Assembly (NCBI RefSeq): GCF_002938435.1
Contig: NZ_POQT01000014.1
Span: 37,231-101,230, forward strand
Reading direction: 5' to 3'
Origin: Blastococcus saxobsidens
Lineage (GTDB): Bacteria; Actinomycetota; Actinomycetes; Mycobacteriales; Geodermatophilaceae
DNA: 64,000 nucleotides
A program made the position numbers and the translations under genes. The notes beneath the pieces were generated by a model. The model did not search any database, was not told where the DNA came from, and saw only the letters and a list, made by a program, of their open reading frames with translations. The stretch's first letter is position 1. Every line of letters begins with the position of its first letter. Positions 1 through 7,602 of the stretch are shown here, in pieces.

Positions 1-42
1 GCCCGGCCGGTCCGCACCGGTGTTGCCGTGTGCTGCAGACAT
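1..42 (-). CDS. start of an unidentified gene (partial)
   Basis: Only the first 14 codons are inside the window, reading MSAAHGNTGADRPG leftwards from an ATG at 42. The call rests on a good ribosome binding site (GGGAGG, seven bases before the ATG on the minus strand) and on the structured leader upstream. The product cannot be named from so few residues. The rest of the gene lies to the left of the window. Confidence 0.45.
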   Translation of the reverse strand, partial: MSAAHGNTGADRPG

Positions 43-180
43 CGTGTCCTCCCATGTGGTCGACCCGCCAGGTCCTGGCGGGTTGCTGTCGGGCCGGTAC
101 CCCTGCCTGAGCAGGAGTAACGGACGTCCCCCGTTGGGGCGACGGTCGATGCAGAACCGTCACCTGCGCGACGGACGGCC
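43..180 (-). promoter_or_regulatory. structured leader, candidate cis-regulatory RNA
   Basis: This non-coding stretch lies between the carbamoyltransferase stop and the partial gene at 1-42. On the minus strand GCAGGTGACGG (167-157) can pair with CCGTTACTCCTGC (123-111), enclosing a CCCC/GGGG hairpin (139-129). The CCTGC at 115-111 can instead pair with GCAGG at 106-102, so the two stems exclude each other. A GC-rich hairpin (CCCGCCA/TGGCGGG, 82-64) lies just before the ribosome binding site. This resembles an attenuator or riboswitch, but I do not recognise a known class. Both the stems and the direction are inferred from sequence alone. Confidence 0.4.
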
Positions 181-224
181 GTGCGGCCCTCGTCCCGGCG
201 TTCGGCTGCGAGGGCGCGGGCGGT

Positions 225-1880
225 TCAGTCCAGGCCGGTGCGGGAGGTGGCCTTCGACCGCCGCACGACGAACGGGCCGATCGCCAGCAGGTCCACCGGA
301 GCGGACCCGAAGCACTCCAGGGCGTCGCGCGGGTCGTCGACCATCGGGCGGCCCGCGGTGTTGAGGCTGGTGTTCACCACGACCGGGATGCCGGTGCGCC
401 GCTCGAAGCACTCGAGCATGCGGGCGACCAGCGGCTCCTCGGCGCGGTCCACGGTCTGGATGCGGGCGGTGCCGTCGACGTGGGTGACGGTGGGGATGCG
501 GTCACGCCACTCGGCGGCGACGTCGTGCACGAAGAGCATGTAGCGCGAGGGGATGGGACCGCGGCTGAAGATCTCCGGCGCCCGCTCGGCCAGCACCATC
601 GGCGCCACGGGGCGGAACTGCTCCCGCCCCTTCACGTCGTTCATCCGCTCCAGGTTGGCCTCGTAGCCGGGGTGGGCCAGCAGGGAGCGGTGACCGAGCG
701 CGCGCGGGCCGTACTCGCTGCGGCCCTGGAACCAGGCGACGATCCCGTTGTTCGCCAGCACCTCGGCGACGGCGTCGGCGACGTCGCGCGGGCGCTCGTA
801 CTCGATCGCCGCCGTCGTCAGGTACTGCTCGATCTCCTCGTCGGACCAGCCGCGGCCGAGGTCGGCGCCCGGCATCGGCTCGGTGGTCTCGCCGAGGCCG
901 CGGGCGACGTGCAGGGCGCTGCCCAGCGCGGTGCCGGCGTCGCCGGCGGCGGGCTGCACCCACACCTGCTCGAACGGCGTCTCGGCGAAGATGCGGGTGT
1001 TGGCCACGCAGTTGAGCGCGACGCCGCCGGCGAGGGTGAGCGTCCTGTCCCCGGTGCGCTCGTGCAGCCAGCGGGCGAGCTCGACCAGCACCTCCTCGGT
1101 GCGCTGCTGCACGCTGGCGGCGAGGTCGGCGTGGTCCTCCGTCCAGTCGTCGCCCTTGCCCAGGCGCGGCGCGAACTCGGAGAAGTCGATCTTCGGGGTG
1201 CGGAAGCCGCCGTCCTCGGTCGCGACGACGAGCTCGGACAGCTCGCCGGCGAACCGCGGCTTGCCGTAGGAGGCCATGGCCATGACCTTGAACTCGTCGC
1301 TGCTGCGCAGGAAGCCGAGGTGGTCGGTGAGGTCCTCGTAGAGCAGGCCGAGGGAGTGGGGGAGGGCCTGCCCGGCCAGGATCTCCAGCTGCCCGTCGAC
1401 GTAGCGGCCGGCCAGGTGGCTGTGCGCCTCGCCGCGCCCGTCGAGCACGAGCACGGAGTTGTCCTGCGCGGGTGCGGCCAGCCCCGCCGAGGCGGCGTGC
1501 GCCACGTGGTGCTTCACGAAGCGGACCTTCGCGGGGTCCAGCCCGGGCAGCGCGTGGGCGAGGAACTCCGGCGCCTTCTCCGCGTACATCTTCCGCATGA
1601 CGTCGCCCGGGTCGTTCAGCCCCGAGTCCTCCGGCGACCCCATGAGGGCCGGGTCGAAGGAGTAGGCGACGGCGTCGAGGTCCTCCGGGTGCAGGCCGGC
1701 CTCGGCCAGGCACCAGGCGGCCGACAGCTCGGGCAGCTCCCAGGCGCTCCAGGGCAGCGGGCGCTTCCCGTGCTTGCGGCGGCTGAACCGCTCCTCTTCG
1801 GCGGCGGCCACGATCTTCCCGTCGACGACGAGCGCCGCCGCCGGGTCGTGGTAGATCGCGTTGATGCCCAGGACCTTCAC
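225..1880 (-). CDS. carbamoyltransferase, NodU/CmcH family
   Basis: A 551-residue protein of the NodU/CmcH/TobZ family, enzymes that transfer a carbamoyl group from carbamoyl phosphate to a hydroxyl of a sugar, antibiotic or nodulation factor. The N-terminal half starts KVLGINAIYHDPAAALVVDG and carries the Kae1-like HHVAHAASA histidine motif near residue 125. The C-terminal half has the conserved EYGPRALGHRSLL motif near residue 390. The GTG at 1880 is chosen because a strong GAGGAGAAGGAG site precedes it and homologues begin at this point; an upstream in-frame ATG would add 24 unconserved residues. No glycosyltransferase or biosynthetic cluster is visible beside it, so its acceptor is unknown. 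Confidence 0.9.
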   Translation of the reverse strand: MKVLGINAIYHDPAAALVVDGKIVAAAEEERFSRRKHGKRPLPWSAWELPELSAAWCLAEAGLHPEDLDAVAYSFDPALMGSPEDSGLNDPGDVMRKMYAEKAPEFLAHALPGLDPAKVRFVKHHVAHAASAGLAAPAQDNSVLVLDGRGEAHSHLAGRYVDGQLEILAGQALPHSLGLLYEDLTDHLGFLRSSDEFKVMAMASYGKPRFAGELSELVVATEDGGFRTPKIDFSEFAPRLGKGDDWTEDHADLAASVQQRTEEVLVELARWLHERTGDRTLTLAGGVALNCVANTRIFAETPFEQVWVQPAAGDAGTALGSALHVARGLGETTEPMPGADLGRGWSDEEIEQYLTTAAIEYERPRDVADAVAEVLANNGIVAWFQGRSEYGPRALGHRSLLAHPGYEANLERMNDVKGREQFRPVAPMVLAERAPEIFSRGPIPSRYMLFVHDVAAEWRDRIPTVTHVDGTARIQTVDRAEEPLVARMLECFERRTGIPVVVNTSLNTAGRPMVDDPRDALECFGSAPVDLLAIGPFVVRRSKATSRTGLD

Positions 1881-2000
1881 GCGCGCACTCCTTCTCCTCG
1901 GGTCACTGCCCGTCTGTTCGAGGCCTCGACCCGTCGTCCTGCTGATGATCAAGCCCGGGCGCGCGTCCCGCAGCCCGAGCGCTCCCGCCCTGGGGGCCGC

Positions 2001-3725
2001 TCAGGCGCGCGTCCGGAGCAGGTCGTGCTCGAGCACGGCGGCTAGCGCGAGCGTCTTGTAGCCGACCTCGTCGAACAGCACGGTGACCCGGTCGTCCTCT
2101 ACCCGCATCACGACGCCGTGGCCCCACTCGGTGTGCTCGACCGGGGTCTCCACCGGGAAGGGGGTGTCGTGGTCGTCGGCACCGGGGTGCTCCTGCGCGG
2201 TGCCGGCGGAGCAGTTGTCGCAGTTGCCGCAGGGCTCGTCGAGCTGCTCGCCGAAGTAGCCGAGGAGGAACTGCCGCCGGCACTCGGTGGTCTCGGCGTA
2301 GCCGCGCATCATCTCCACGCGGCTCTGGTCCACCTTCTCGTGGTGCTCGGCCAGCTGCCGGGCCTGCGTGGCAGCCGCGGCGGGTGAGGGCGCACCCTCG
2401 GCCGGGAAGGCGGCACCCTCCTCGTCGAGGACCACCGCCGAGACCTGCTCGAGCAGGTTGAGGTCGCGCGCCAGGGGGGTGGCGGCGCGGCCGGTCTCCT
2501 CGCGCAGCTCCTTCACGTCCACGCCGTCGTCCATGCCGGCGGCCGCCGCGGCCTGGACCAGCCCGGCCACCTGCTGCAGCTCCTCCTCGGCGGGTGTCCC
2601 GGCGGCGAAGAAGCGGCGGAGGCCGAGGTCCTCCTGGCGGTAGACCAGGACGGCGAGCGCCGGGTCGCCGTCGCGGCCGGCCCGGCCGATCTCCTGGTAG
2701 TAGCTGTCGATCGAGTCGGCCGGCTCGGCGTGGACGACGAAGCGGGTGCCGGGCTTGTCGATGCCCATGCCGAACGCGGTGGTGGCGACGACGACGTCCA
2801 GCTCGTCGTCCATCCAGGCGCGCTGGGTGTCCTCGCGGTCGGCCTTCTTCAACCCGGCGTGGTAGTGGCGGGCGCGCAGCCCGCGGTCGGCCAGCGCGGT
2901 GGCGACGTCCTCGGTGCCGCGGCGCGTGGCGCTGTAGACGATGCCCGGACCGCGGCCCTCACCGACCTCGGCCAGCACCCGGTCGAGCACGCCCTGGTCC
3001 TTGCCGTGCGCGTCGGCGTGGTGGTCGACCTCCAGCCGGATCTCGGGCCGGTCGAAGCCCGCGACCACGATCTCCGCGTCCACCATCCCGAGCTGCTCGA
3101 CGATCTCGGCGCGGACCGGCGGGGCCGCGGTTGCGGTGAGAGCCAGGGCGGTGGGGTGGCCGAGCTGCTCGATGACGCCGCCGAGGCGCAGGTAGTCGGG
3201 GCGGAAGTCGTGCCCCCAGGCCGAGACGCAGTGCGCCTCGTCGACGACGAACAGCGCCGGCTTGGTCTCGGCGACCGCGTCGACCACGTCCGGCTTGGTG
3301 AGCTGCTCGGGGGCCAGGAAGAGGAAGCGGACCGTTCCGTCCCGCAGGCCGTCCAGGGCTTCCCGCTGGTCGGCCGCCGAGAGCGTGGAGTTCAGCTGCG
3401 CGGCGGCCCCGGCCTGGTCGGCGAGCTCGGCCAGCCGCTCCACCTGGTCCCGTTGCAGCGCGATGAGCGGCGAGACCACCACGACCGGCCCGTCGAGCAG
3501 GTGTCCGGCGACCTGGTAGATCGCGGTCTTGCCCGCCCCCGACGGCAGCACGGCGAGGGTGTCCCGCCCGCCGACCACGGACTGCATCGCGCGCTCCTGA
3601 CCGGGGCGGAAGCCGTCGTAGCCGAGCACCTCGCGGGCGAACTGCCGGATCCGGCGGGTGCGCACGGAGGCGCTCGCCCCGGCGGGGTTGTCGTCGGCCG
3701 AGGAGGGGGTGGAGGCGCGGGGCAC
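2001..3725 (-). CDS. recQ: RecQ-family ATP-dependent DNA helicase
   Basis: An ATP-dependent 3'-5' DNA helicase of about 574 residues, with a role in recombination and repair. Visible motifs are the Walker A segment GAGKTAIYQ, the DEAH box VDEAHCVSAWGHDFR, the helicase C-terminal motif YYQEIGRAGRDGDP, and the RecQ zinc-binding cysteines ending in CRRQFLLGYFGE..CGNCDNC. A short C-terminal domain of about 60 residues follows in place of a long RQC-HRDC region. The GTG at 3725 has a purine-rich GGGAGAGGGAG site just upstream. A TTG at 3758 is possible in the same frame but lacks such a site. The RecQ identity is secure; the exact start is not. Confidence 0.9.
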   Translation of the reverse strand: MPRASTPSSADDNPAGASASVRTRRIRQFAREVLGYDGFRPGQERAMQSVVGGRDTLAVLPSGAGKTAIYQVAGHLLDGPVVVVSPLIALQRDQVERLAELADQAGAAAQLNSTLSAADQREALDGLRDGTVRFLFLAPEQLTKPDVVDAVAETKPALFVVDEAHCVSAWGHDFRPDYLRLGGVIEQLGHPTALALTATAAPPVRAEIVEQLGMVDAEIVVAGFDRPEIRLEVDHHADAHGKDQGVLDRVLAEVGEGRGPGIVYSATRRGTEDVATALADRGLRARHYHAGLKKADREDTQRAWMDDELDVVVATTAFGMGIDKPGTRFVVHAEPADSIDSYYQEIGRAGRDGDPALAVLVYRQEDLGLRRFFAAGTPAEEELQQVAGLVQAAAAAGMDDGVDVKELREETGRAATPLARDLNLLEQVSAVVLDEEGAAFPAEGAPSPAAAATQARQLAEHHEKVDQSRVEMMRGYAETTECRRQFLLGYFGEQLDEPCGNCDNCSAGTAQEHPGADDHDTPFPVETPVEHTEWGHGVVMRVEDDRVTVLFDEVGYKTLALAAVLEHDLLRTRA

Positions 3726-3779
3726 CGGCTCCCTCTCCCCGTGCCCCGAGATCGACAAACTGTGTGCAGGTGCACGCGG

Positions 3780-3796
3780 CGTTCCCGCGGGAACGT
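3780..3796. repeat. palindrome CGTTCCCGCGGGAACGT, copy 1
   Basis: A palindrome with core GTTCCCGCGGGAAC at 3781-3794, located between the 5' end of recQ and the 3' end of the HNH gene. The identical 17-base sequence occurs at 5659-5675 on the other side of the HNH gene, so the two copies bracket it at about 1.9 kb spacing. It may act as a bidirectional terminator, a protein binding site, or the end of a mobile unit. Confidence 0.6.
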
Positions 3797-3802
3797 CCCC
3801 GG

Positions 3803-5605
3803 TCAGCCATCGACCGGAACGCCCGACTCGGCGGCGAGCCGGCGGACGAGGTCGCGATTACCCATGAGCACGCCGATGGCGTGGGCCATGTCCAGCCGCT
3901 CGTACGGGGCCTGCGGCGGGCCGGCCGGCGCGGGCGCGCCCTCGGGGAAGAGCACCTCCTCGACGAGCGGAAGCCGCGTGCAGGTCTCGACCACCGTGCT
4001 GACGGTCCCGCGTGAGCCGCGGATCACTGCCCCTGTCGCGGTGCGGAGGCAGGTCCTGCGGGGGTGCTGGCCTGTGCCCGACCTCCGGTGCGACCTCCGG
4101 CGCGAACGCGGCGTGCGCGATGCGGTCCCGGCGCCGGCACGTCGTCGGGACGATGCGGTCGGCGGGGTCGGCGGGGTCGGCGCGGTCGGCGCGGCGGGGT
4201 CCGGATCGGGGTTCGATGTCACGCTCGCTCCAGCCGTGGCGCGGCCTGCCGCAGGCGCCGCGATCGGCCGTCGGCCGATCGTCGTGTCGAAGGGGTGGAC
4301 CCCGGCGTACACGTCGTCGCCCTGGACCGGCTCCGGTGCAGCCCCGGCGAGTCCGCTGGCGAACGCCGCGTCGGCAGCACCCCACACGCGGAGGCCGTCG
4401 GGAGTGCTGACCACGAGGCGGCCGTCGGCGCGGCTCATGACCAGGTCCTGGTCGTGGACGAGTCCGTGGTCGACGTCGCACAGCAGCACCATGTTGTCGA
4501 GGTCGGTCCTGCCCCCGAACAGCCAGTGCCGCAGGTGGTGCGCGTGGAGGCGCTCGATCCGCGTCTCGGGGCAGCCGGGTCGGGCGCACCCGCCATCACG
4601 CCGGAGCAGCGCGCGCCTCTGCGGGCGCGTGGCGCGGCGCTTCCGGCGGCCCACGGCCAGCGGTTCCCGCCCCTGCTCGATCATGGCGACGACCGTCGCC
4701 TCGCAGAGCATCCGGCGTGCCTGGGCGCCGGTGATCGCCGGCCCACCCTCGAAGTGGGCCCGTCCGGCAGCGGTGTCATCGGCCAGGACCGTGGCGTCGA
4801 CGTGCACGACGACCTCGCGCCGGGGTGGATCACCGGGGCGGCGGTCGGCATGCGTCCCGGCCTCCACCAGCTCGGCCAGAGCGGCGATGCGACGGGCCGC
4901 GGCGCGCTCGCGGGCCATGCCGACCTCGGCGTCCCCGGCGCACCGATCCTCCACGTCCTCGTCCACGGTGCCGCCCGCCTGCCGGATGGCGGCATGACCG
5001 GCGGCCGCCTTCGTCGCCAGGGCCCTGTCGCGGCGCAGGTCCCGCTCGGCCCGCGCCTCGACCGCCGTCAGCAGCGGGGCGCCCTGCTCGGCGGGCATGC
5101 GGATCTTGAGCACGAGGAACCCGTCGTCGTCGGTCCAGGACTCGAACGACTGGTCGAGGGCGGCCCGGCTCTGGTCGCCTGCGGCCGCCTTGTCGTCGAT
5201 GCGCCGCCACGTGCGGCAGAAGCGTTCGGTCTGGTGCGCGGTGGCCGAGAGGGCGAACTCCAGGAGCGCTGCCTCCGAGTCGGGCTCGGCGATGCGGGTG
5301 AGGGCGCGCACCTTGGAGTAGGACAGCCGACCGGAGCTGAACGCGGCCTCGATCCGGGGGAGGGCGGGTAGCGCCCGGGCCACGCGCACGTGCTCCCGTG
5401 CGGCGCCGGGGCCCATGCCGCACTGCCACGCCAACCAGTGACCGCAGGAGCGGATGCCCACCCCGTGCCAGCCGCCCCGGGCGTCGAACTCGGCCACCAT
5501 CCTCAGCCAGGACGCGGTGGCCGCTGCGAGTCGCACGGCTCCGGAGGTGATCGCCGCCGCCAGTTCGTCGAGCGGCCGGACGCCGCCTTCATCGTTCGAA
5601 CGCAT
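3803..5605 (-). CDS. DUF222/HNH endonuclease protein (13E12 type)
   Basis: A 600-residue protein with an N-terminal DUF222 region (about residues 20-330) and a C-terminal HNH nuclease domain near residues 335-385. The nuclease shows the pattern RRDGGCARPGCPETRI..HAHHLRHWLFGG..LDNMVLLCDVDHGLVH. The last 170 residues are low-complexity, rich in Pro, Ala, Arg and Thr. This architecture is that of the mycobacterial 13E12 repeat family, often multicopy in actinobacterial genomes; the biological role is not established. The ATG at 5605 sits inside an SOS-like box and has no ribosome binding site, so a leaderless transcript is likely. Copies of one palindrome flank the gene on both sides, which suggests it may be or have been mobile. 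Confidence 0.85.
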   Translation of the reverse strand: MRSNDEGGVRPLDELAAAITSGAVRLAAATASWLRMVAEFDARGGWHGVGIRSCGHWLAWQCGMGPGAAREHVRVARALPALPRIEAAFSSGRLSYSKVRALTRIAEPDSEAALLEFALSATAHQTERFCRTWRRIDDKAAAGDQSRAALDQSFESWTDDDGFLVLKIRMPAEQGAPLLTAVEARAERDLRRDRALATKAAAGHAAIRQAGGTVDEDVEDRCAGDAEVGMARERAAARRIAALAELVEAGTHADRRPGDPPRREVVVHVDATVLADDTAAGRAHFEGGPAITGAQARRMLCEATVVAMIEQGREPLAVGRRKRRATRPQRRALLRRDGGCARPGCPETRIERLHAHHLRHWLFGGRTDLDNMVLLCDVDHGLVHDQDLVMSRADGRLVVSTPDGLRVWGAADAAFASGLAGAAPEPVQGDDVYAGVHPFDTTIGRRPIAAPAAGRATAGASVTSNPDPDPAAPTAPTPPTPPTASSRRRAGAGTASRTPRSRRRSHRRSGTGQHPRRTCLRTATGAVIRGSRGTVSTVVETCTRLPLVEEVLFPEGAPAPAGPPQAPYERLDMAHAIGVLMGNRDLVRRLAAESGVPVDG

Positions 5606-5611
5606 GTTCGG
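5596..5611 (-). promoter_or_regulatory. SOS-like (LexA) box over the HNH start codon
   Basis: The top strand reads TCGAAC-GCAT-GTTCGG. The actinobacterial LexA box is TCGAAC-N4-GTTCGA, so 11 of 12 fixed positions match. A wider dyad ATCGT..GAAC-N4-GTTC..ACGAT surrounds it. The ATG of the HNH gene (5605-5603) lies in the four-base spacer. A TATCGT -10 candidate on the minus strand (5617-5612) places the transcription start close to the ATG. LexA bound here would block a leaderless transcript. Confidence 0.65.
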
Positions 5612-5657
5612 ACGATAGGTGACCCCACTGACAGAATGCCGCGGTCCCGCCCCGCCC

Positions 5658-5677
5658 GACGTTCCCGCGGGAACGTC
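5658..5677. repeat. palindrome GACGTTCCCGCGGGAACGTC, copy 2
   Basis: A perfect 20-base palindrome upstream of the HNH gene, matching copy 1 over its central 17 bases. It is followed by CTCGGAA, as is the third copy, so part of the flank is conserved too. Confidence 0.6.
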
Positions 5678-5747
5678 TCGGAACGCGCGGGGTGCGGGGC
5701 CGGGGCGACGGGTGAACCTGTCGGACCGGGAACGTGGCCGGGTGGGC

Positions 5748-5763
5748 GTTCCCGCGCGGGAAC
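5748..5763. repeat. palindrome GTTCCCGCGCGGGAAC, copy 3
   Basis: A variant of the same palindrome, longer by two central bases, 28 bases from the stop of the DUF2786 gene. Copies 2 and 3 share the right flank AACRTCTCGGAA. The 186-base spacer between the HNH gene and the DUF2786 gene holds these two dyads and the SOS-like promoter, and no further gene that I can see. Confidence 0.55.
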
Positions 5764-5791
5764 ATCTCGGAATCGGGAGGGCGCGGCGCGC

Positions 5792-7006
5792 TCAGTCCAG
5801 CGACTCCCGGCGCGCTGCCACGTCGGCCTGCTCCGCCGCAGCCCGGCCCGCGTACCAGCCACCCGCGTCGACCGAGGCACGGCTGCGGGTGGCCCGCACG
5901 CGGGGGAACAGCTCGGCCGCCCTGGCCTCGACGGCGGCCTGCTGTGACCGGAGCACGGGAAGGAGATCGACGCCCCGCTCGGTCGCTGCCTCGGCGGTCG
6001 CCTGACGGCGGGCGGTGGTCAGGCGCTCCCCGATGCGGTGTGCGTAGCCCAGCAGGAACGCCCGGCGGAAAGTCCGTGCCGCCGAGCGCAGCCCGGCGGC
6101 CCGTTCGGCGGTGGAGAGCGCCTGCGACACCTGGAGCAGCAGCGAGGTGAAGAGCAGCTCCACCGCGTCCAGAGCGGTGGGCACGCCGACCAGGTTGGCG
6201 ATCCCCAGGCCCTGGTACCAGACCAGCCGCACGCCGTTGGCCTCGGCGACCGCGGCCAACAGCTGCATCTTCGCCCGTACGTAGGGATCGGCCACGTGGA
6301 CCCGGCGGGTGCCGACGTGGGTGCTTGCGGGAGTGGCCTCCGCCAGCAGGGCGGCGTCGACCGCGTGCCGGGTCATGAGCTCCTGGGCCTTGGCGGTCAG
6401 CGCCTCCGCCTCCTCGGCGAACTCCGTCGACTCCGCCTTGGCCAGCAGGCCGCGGATGCGCCGCAGAGCGCGGTCGTCGTCGGCGGCCGGCCGGTCCGGG
6501 CGCACGCGCGCGGCGCCCCACCGCGACGGCGGCGGTACGAGGACCTCGATCCGGGGCGTGGTGCGCAGCAACCCGACCAGCAACAGCGCGATGCGCCACG
6601 CCTCGGCCGGCGCCCGCCGCTGCAGCCGGTGGCAGGCCGTCGGCACGGGGGAGTCCCCGGCCTCCCGTGCGCCGAGCTCGGCGAGCTGGGCCACCCAGCC
6701 GTCGGGTGCCCGCGAGATCGCGTCGGTCCGCCGGGCGTGCTCGGCGATCAGCGCCACGACCAGCGGCACCGAACCGGCTCCCACCTGGCGGCGGGCGGCG
6801 TGTGCGACGTCGGCCGGCTGCCAGCCGCGTTCCCAGGTGTCGTCGAGCGCGGCGAGCAGCGCCTGCGGAAGGAGGCCGCCGGTGCCGAGGTCGACGCCCG
6901 CGGTCCCGAGGGTGGTGGCCAGCTCGCCTATCCCGGCGTCGGAGAGGAGGAGGGCCCGGTCCTGCAACAGGCCCGCGAGCCAGGCTTCATCGATCACGTG
7001 GGGCAT
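5792..7006 (-). CDS. DUF2786 domain protein
   Basis: A 404-residue protein starting MPHVIDEAWLAGLLQDRALLL. A DUF2786 segment lies near residues 175-215 (RALRRIRGLLAKAESTEFAEEAEALTAKAQELMTRHAVD), a short helical module seen in actinobacterial and phage proteins. No catalytic motif is recognised. The ATG at 7006 is preceded by an AACGGGGGC stretch; the frame stays open for another 80 codons upstream but with arginine-rich, noncoding-like sequence. The function is unknown. The gene ends just before two copies of the palindromic repeat and is divergent from the molybdate operon. Confidence 0.75.
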   Translation of the reverse strand: MPHVIDEAWLAGLLQDRALLLSDAGIGELATTLGTAGVDLGTGGLLPQALLAALDDTWERGWQPADVAHAARRQVGAGSVPLVVALIAEHARRTDAISRAPDGWVAQLAELGAREAGDSPVPTACHRLQRRAPAEAWRIALLLVGLLRTTPRIEVLVPPPSRWGAARVRPDRPAADDDRALRRIRGLLAKAESTEFAEEAEALTAKAQELMTRHAVDAALLAEATPASTHVGTRRVHVADPYVRAKMQLLAAVAEANGVRLVWYQGLGIANLVGVPTALDAVELLFTSLLLQVSQALSTAERAAGLRSAARTFRRAFLLGYAHRIGERLTTARRQATAEAATERGVDLLPVLRSQQAAVEARAAELFPRVRATRSRASVDAGGWYAGRAAAEQADVAARRESLD

Positions 7007-7161
7007 GCTGCCCCCGTTCCGCCGACGGGTCCCGCGGCGGTTGTGGACGGTCGGGCCGCGTCCACAGATGCGCCAACGGTCTGGCCGGGCGCTCCCCGGG
7101 GGTCCCTCCGCCACTGACCACGGGCGCCGGTCCACGTCGCCTAGCCGGCCCTGACCGCGTA

Positions 7162-7198
7162 TGCGGATCGATGGGCGTTGATCGTCCGCACATGCGGA
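7162..7198. promoter_or_regulatory. TGCGGA/TCCGCA half-sites, possible operator
   Basis: Three half-sites occur in the promoter region of the molybdate operon: TGCGGA at 7162, TCCGCA at 7185 and TGCGGA at 7193. The last two form TCCGCA-CA-TGCGGA; the first two form a wider dyad. They could bind the HTH-TOBE regulator encoded just downstream or control the divergent DUF2786 gene. This is inference from symmetry and position only. Confidence 0.35.
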
Positions 7199-7209
7199 AC
7201 TATGGTGGC

Positions 7210-7602
7210 ATGGTGGCTGCTGAATACCGGATCGCTGAGGCCGCATCCCTGCTCGGTGTCAGCGACGACACGGTGCGCCGGTGGATCGACAGCGGCCGGC
7301 TGTCGGCCCGGCGGGAGGGCGGGCCGACCGTCGTCGACGGCCCCGGCCTCGCGCGGCTCGCGACCGAACTGCGCGAGGCGCCCGAGCCGGGGGCCACTCC
7401 GTCGTCGGCGCGCAACCGGCTCGCCGGCATCGTCACCCGCGTCGTCCGGGACGCGGTGATGGCCCAGGTGGAGCTGCAGGCGGGCCCCTTCCGGCTGGTG
7501 TCGCTGATGTCGCGGGAGGCCGCCGACGAGCTGGGGCTGGAGCCGGGCGTGCGCGCCGTCGCGACGGTCAAGGCCACCCAGGTCAGCGTGGACGTGCCGT
7601 GA
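7210..7602 (+). CDS. HTH-TOBE protein, probable molybdate-responsive regulator
   Basis: A 130-residue protein with an N-terminal excisionase/MerR-type helix-turn-helix (YRIAEAASLLGVSDDTVRRW, residues 5-24). A TOBE domain follows (about residues 62-130, NRLAGIVTRVVRDAVMAQVE...VKATQVSVDV) of the type that binds molybdate in ModE and ModC. It plausibly senses molybdate and regulates modABC, whose first start codon overlaps its stop (GTGA). There is no clear ribosome binding site before the ATG at 7210; in-frame starts at 7192 or earlier are possible. The TOBE identity is good, while the regulatory role is inferred from the domain pair and the position. Confidence 0.8.
   Translation: MVAAEYRIAEAASLLGVSDDTVRRWIDSGRLSARREGGPTVVDGPGLARLATELREAPEPGATPSSARNRLAGIVTRVVRDAVMAQVELQAGPFRLVSLMSREAADELGLEPGVRAVATVKATQVSVDVP

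Noticed and set aside
43..180. Assigning the left leader to SAM, TPP, cobalamin or ZTP riboswitches
   Set aside because: I compared remembered core motifs of these classes and none fits convincingly.
20..543. Plus-strand open frames at the left edge
   Set aside because: They are Arg/Pro/Gly-rich and overlap the conserved C-terminus of the carbamoyltransferase and the leader; no start signal or motif supports them.
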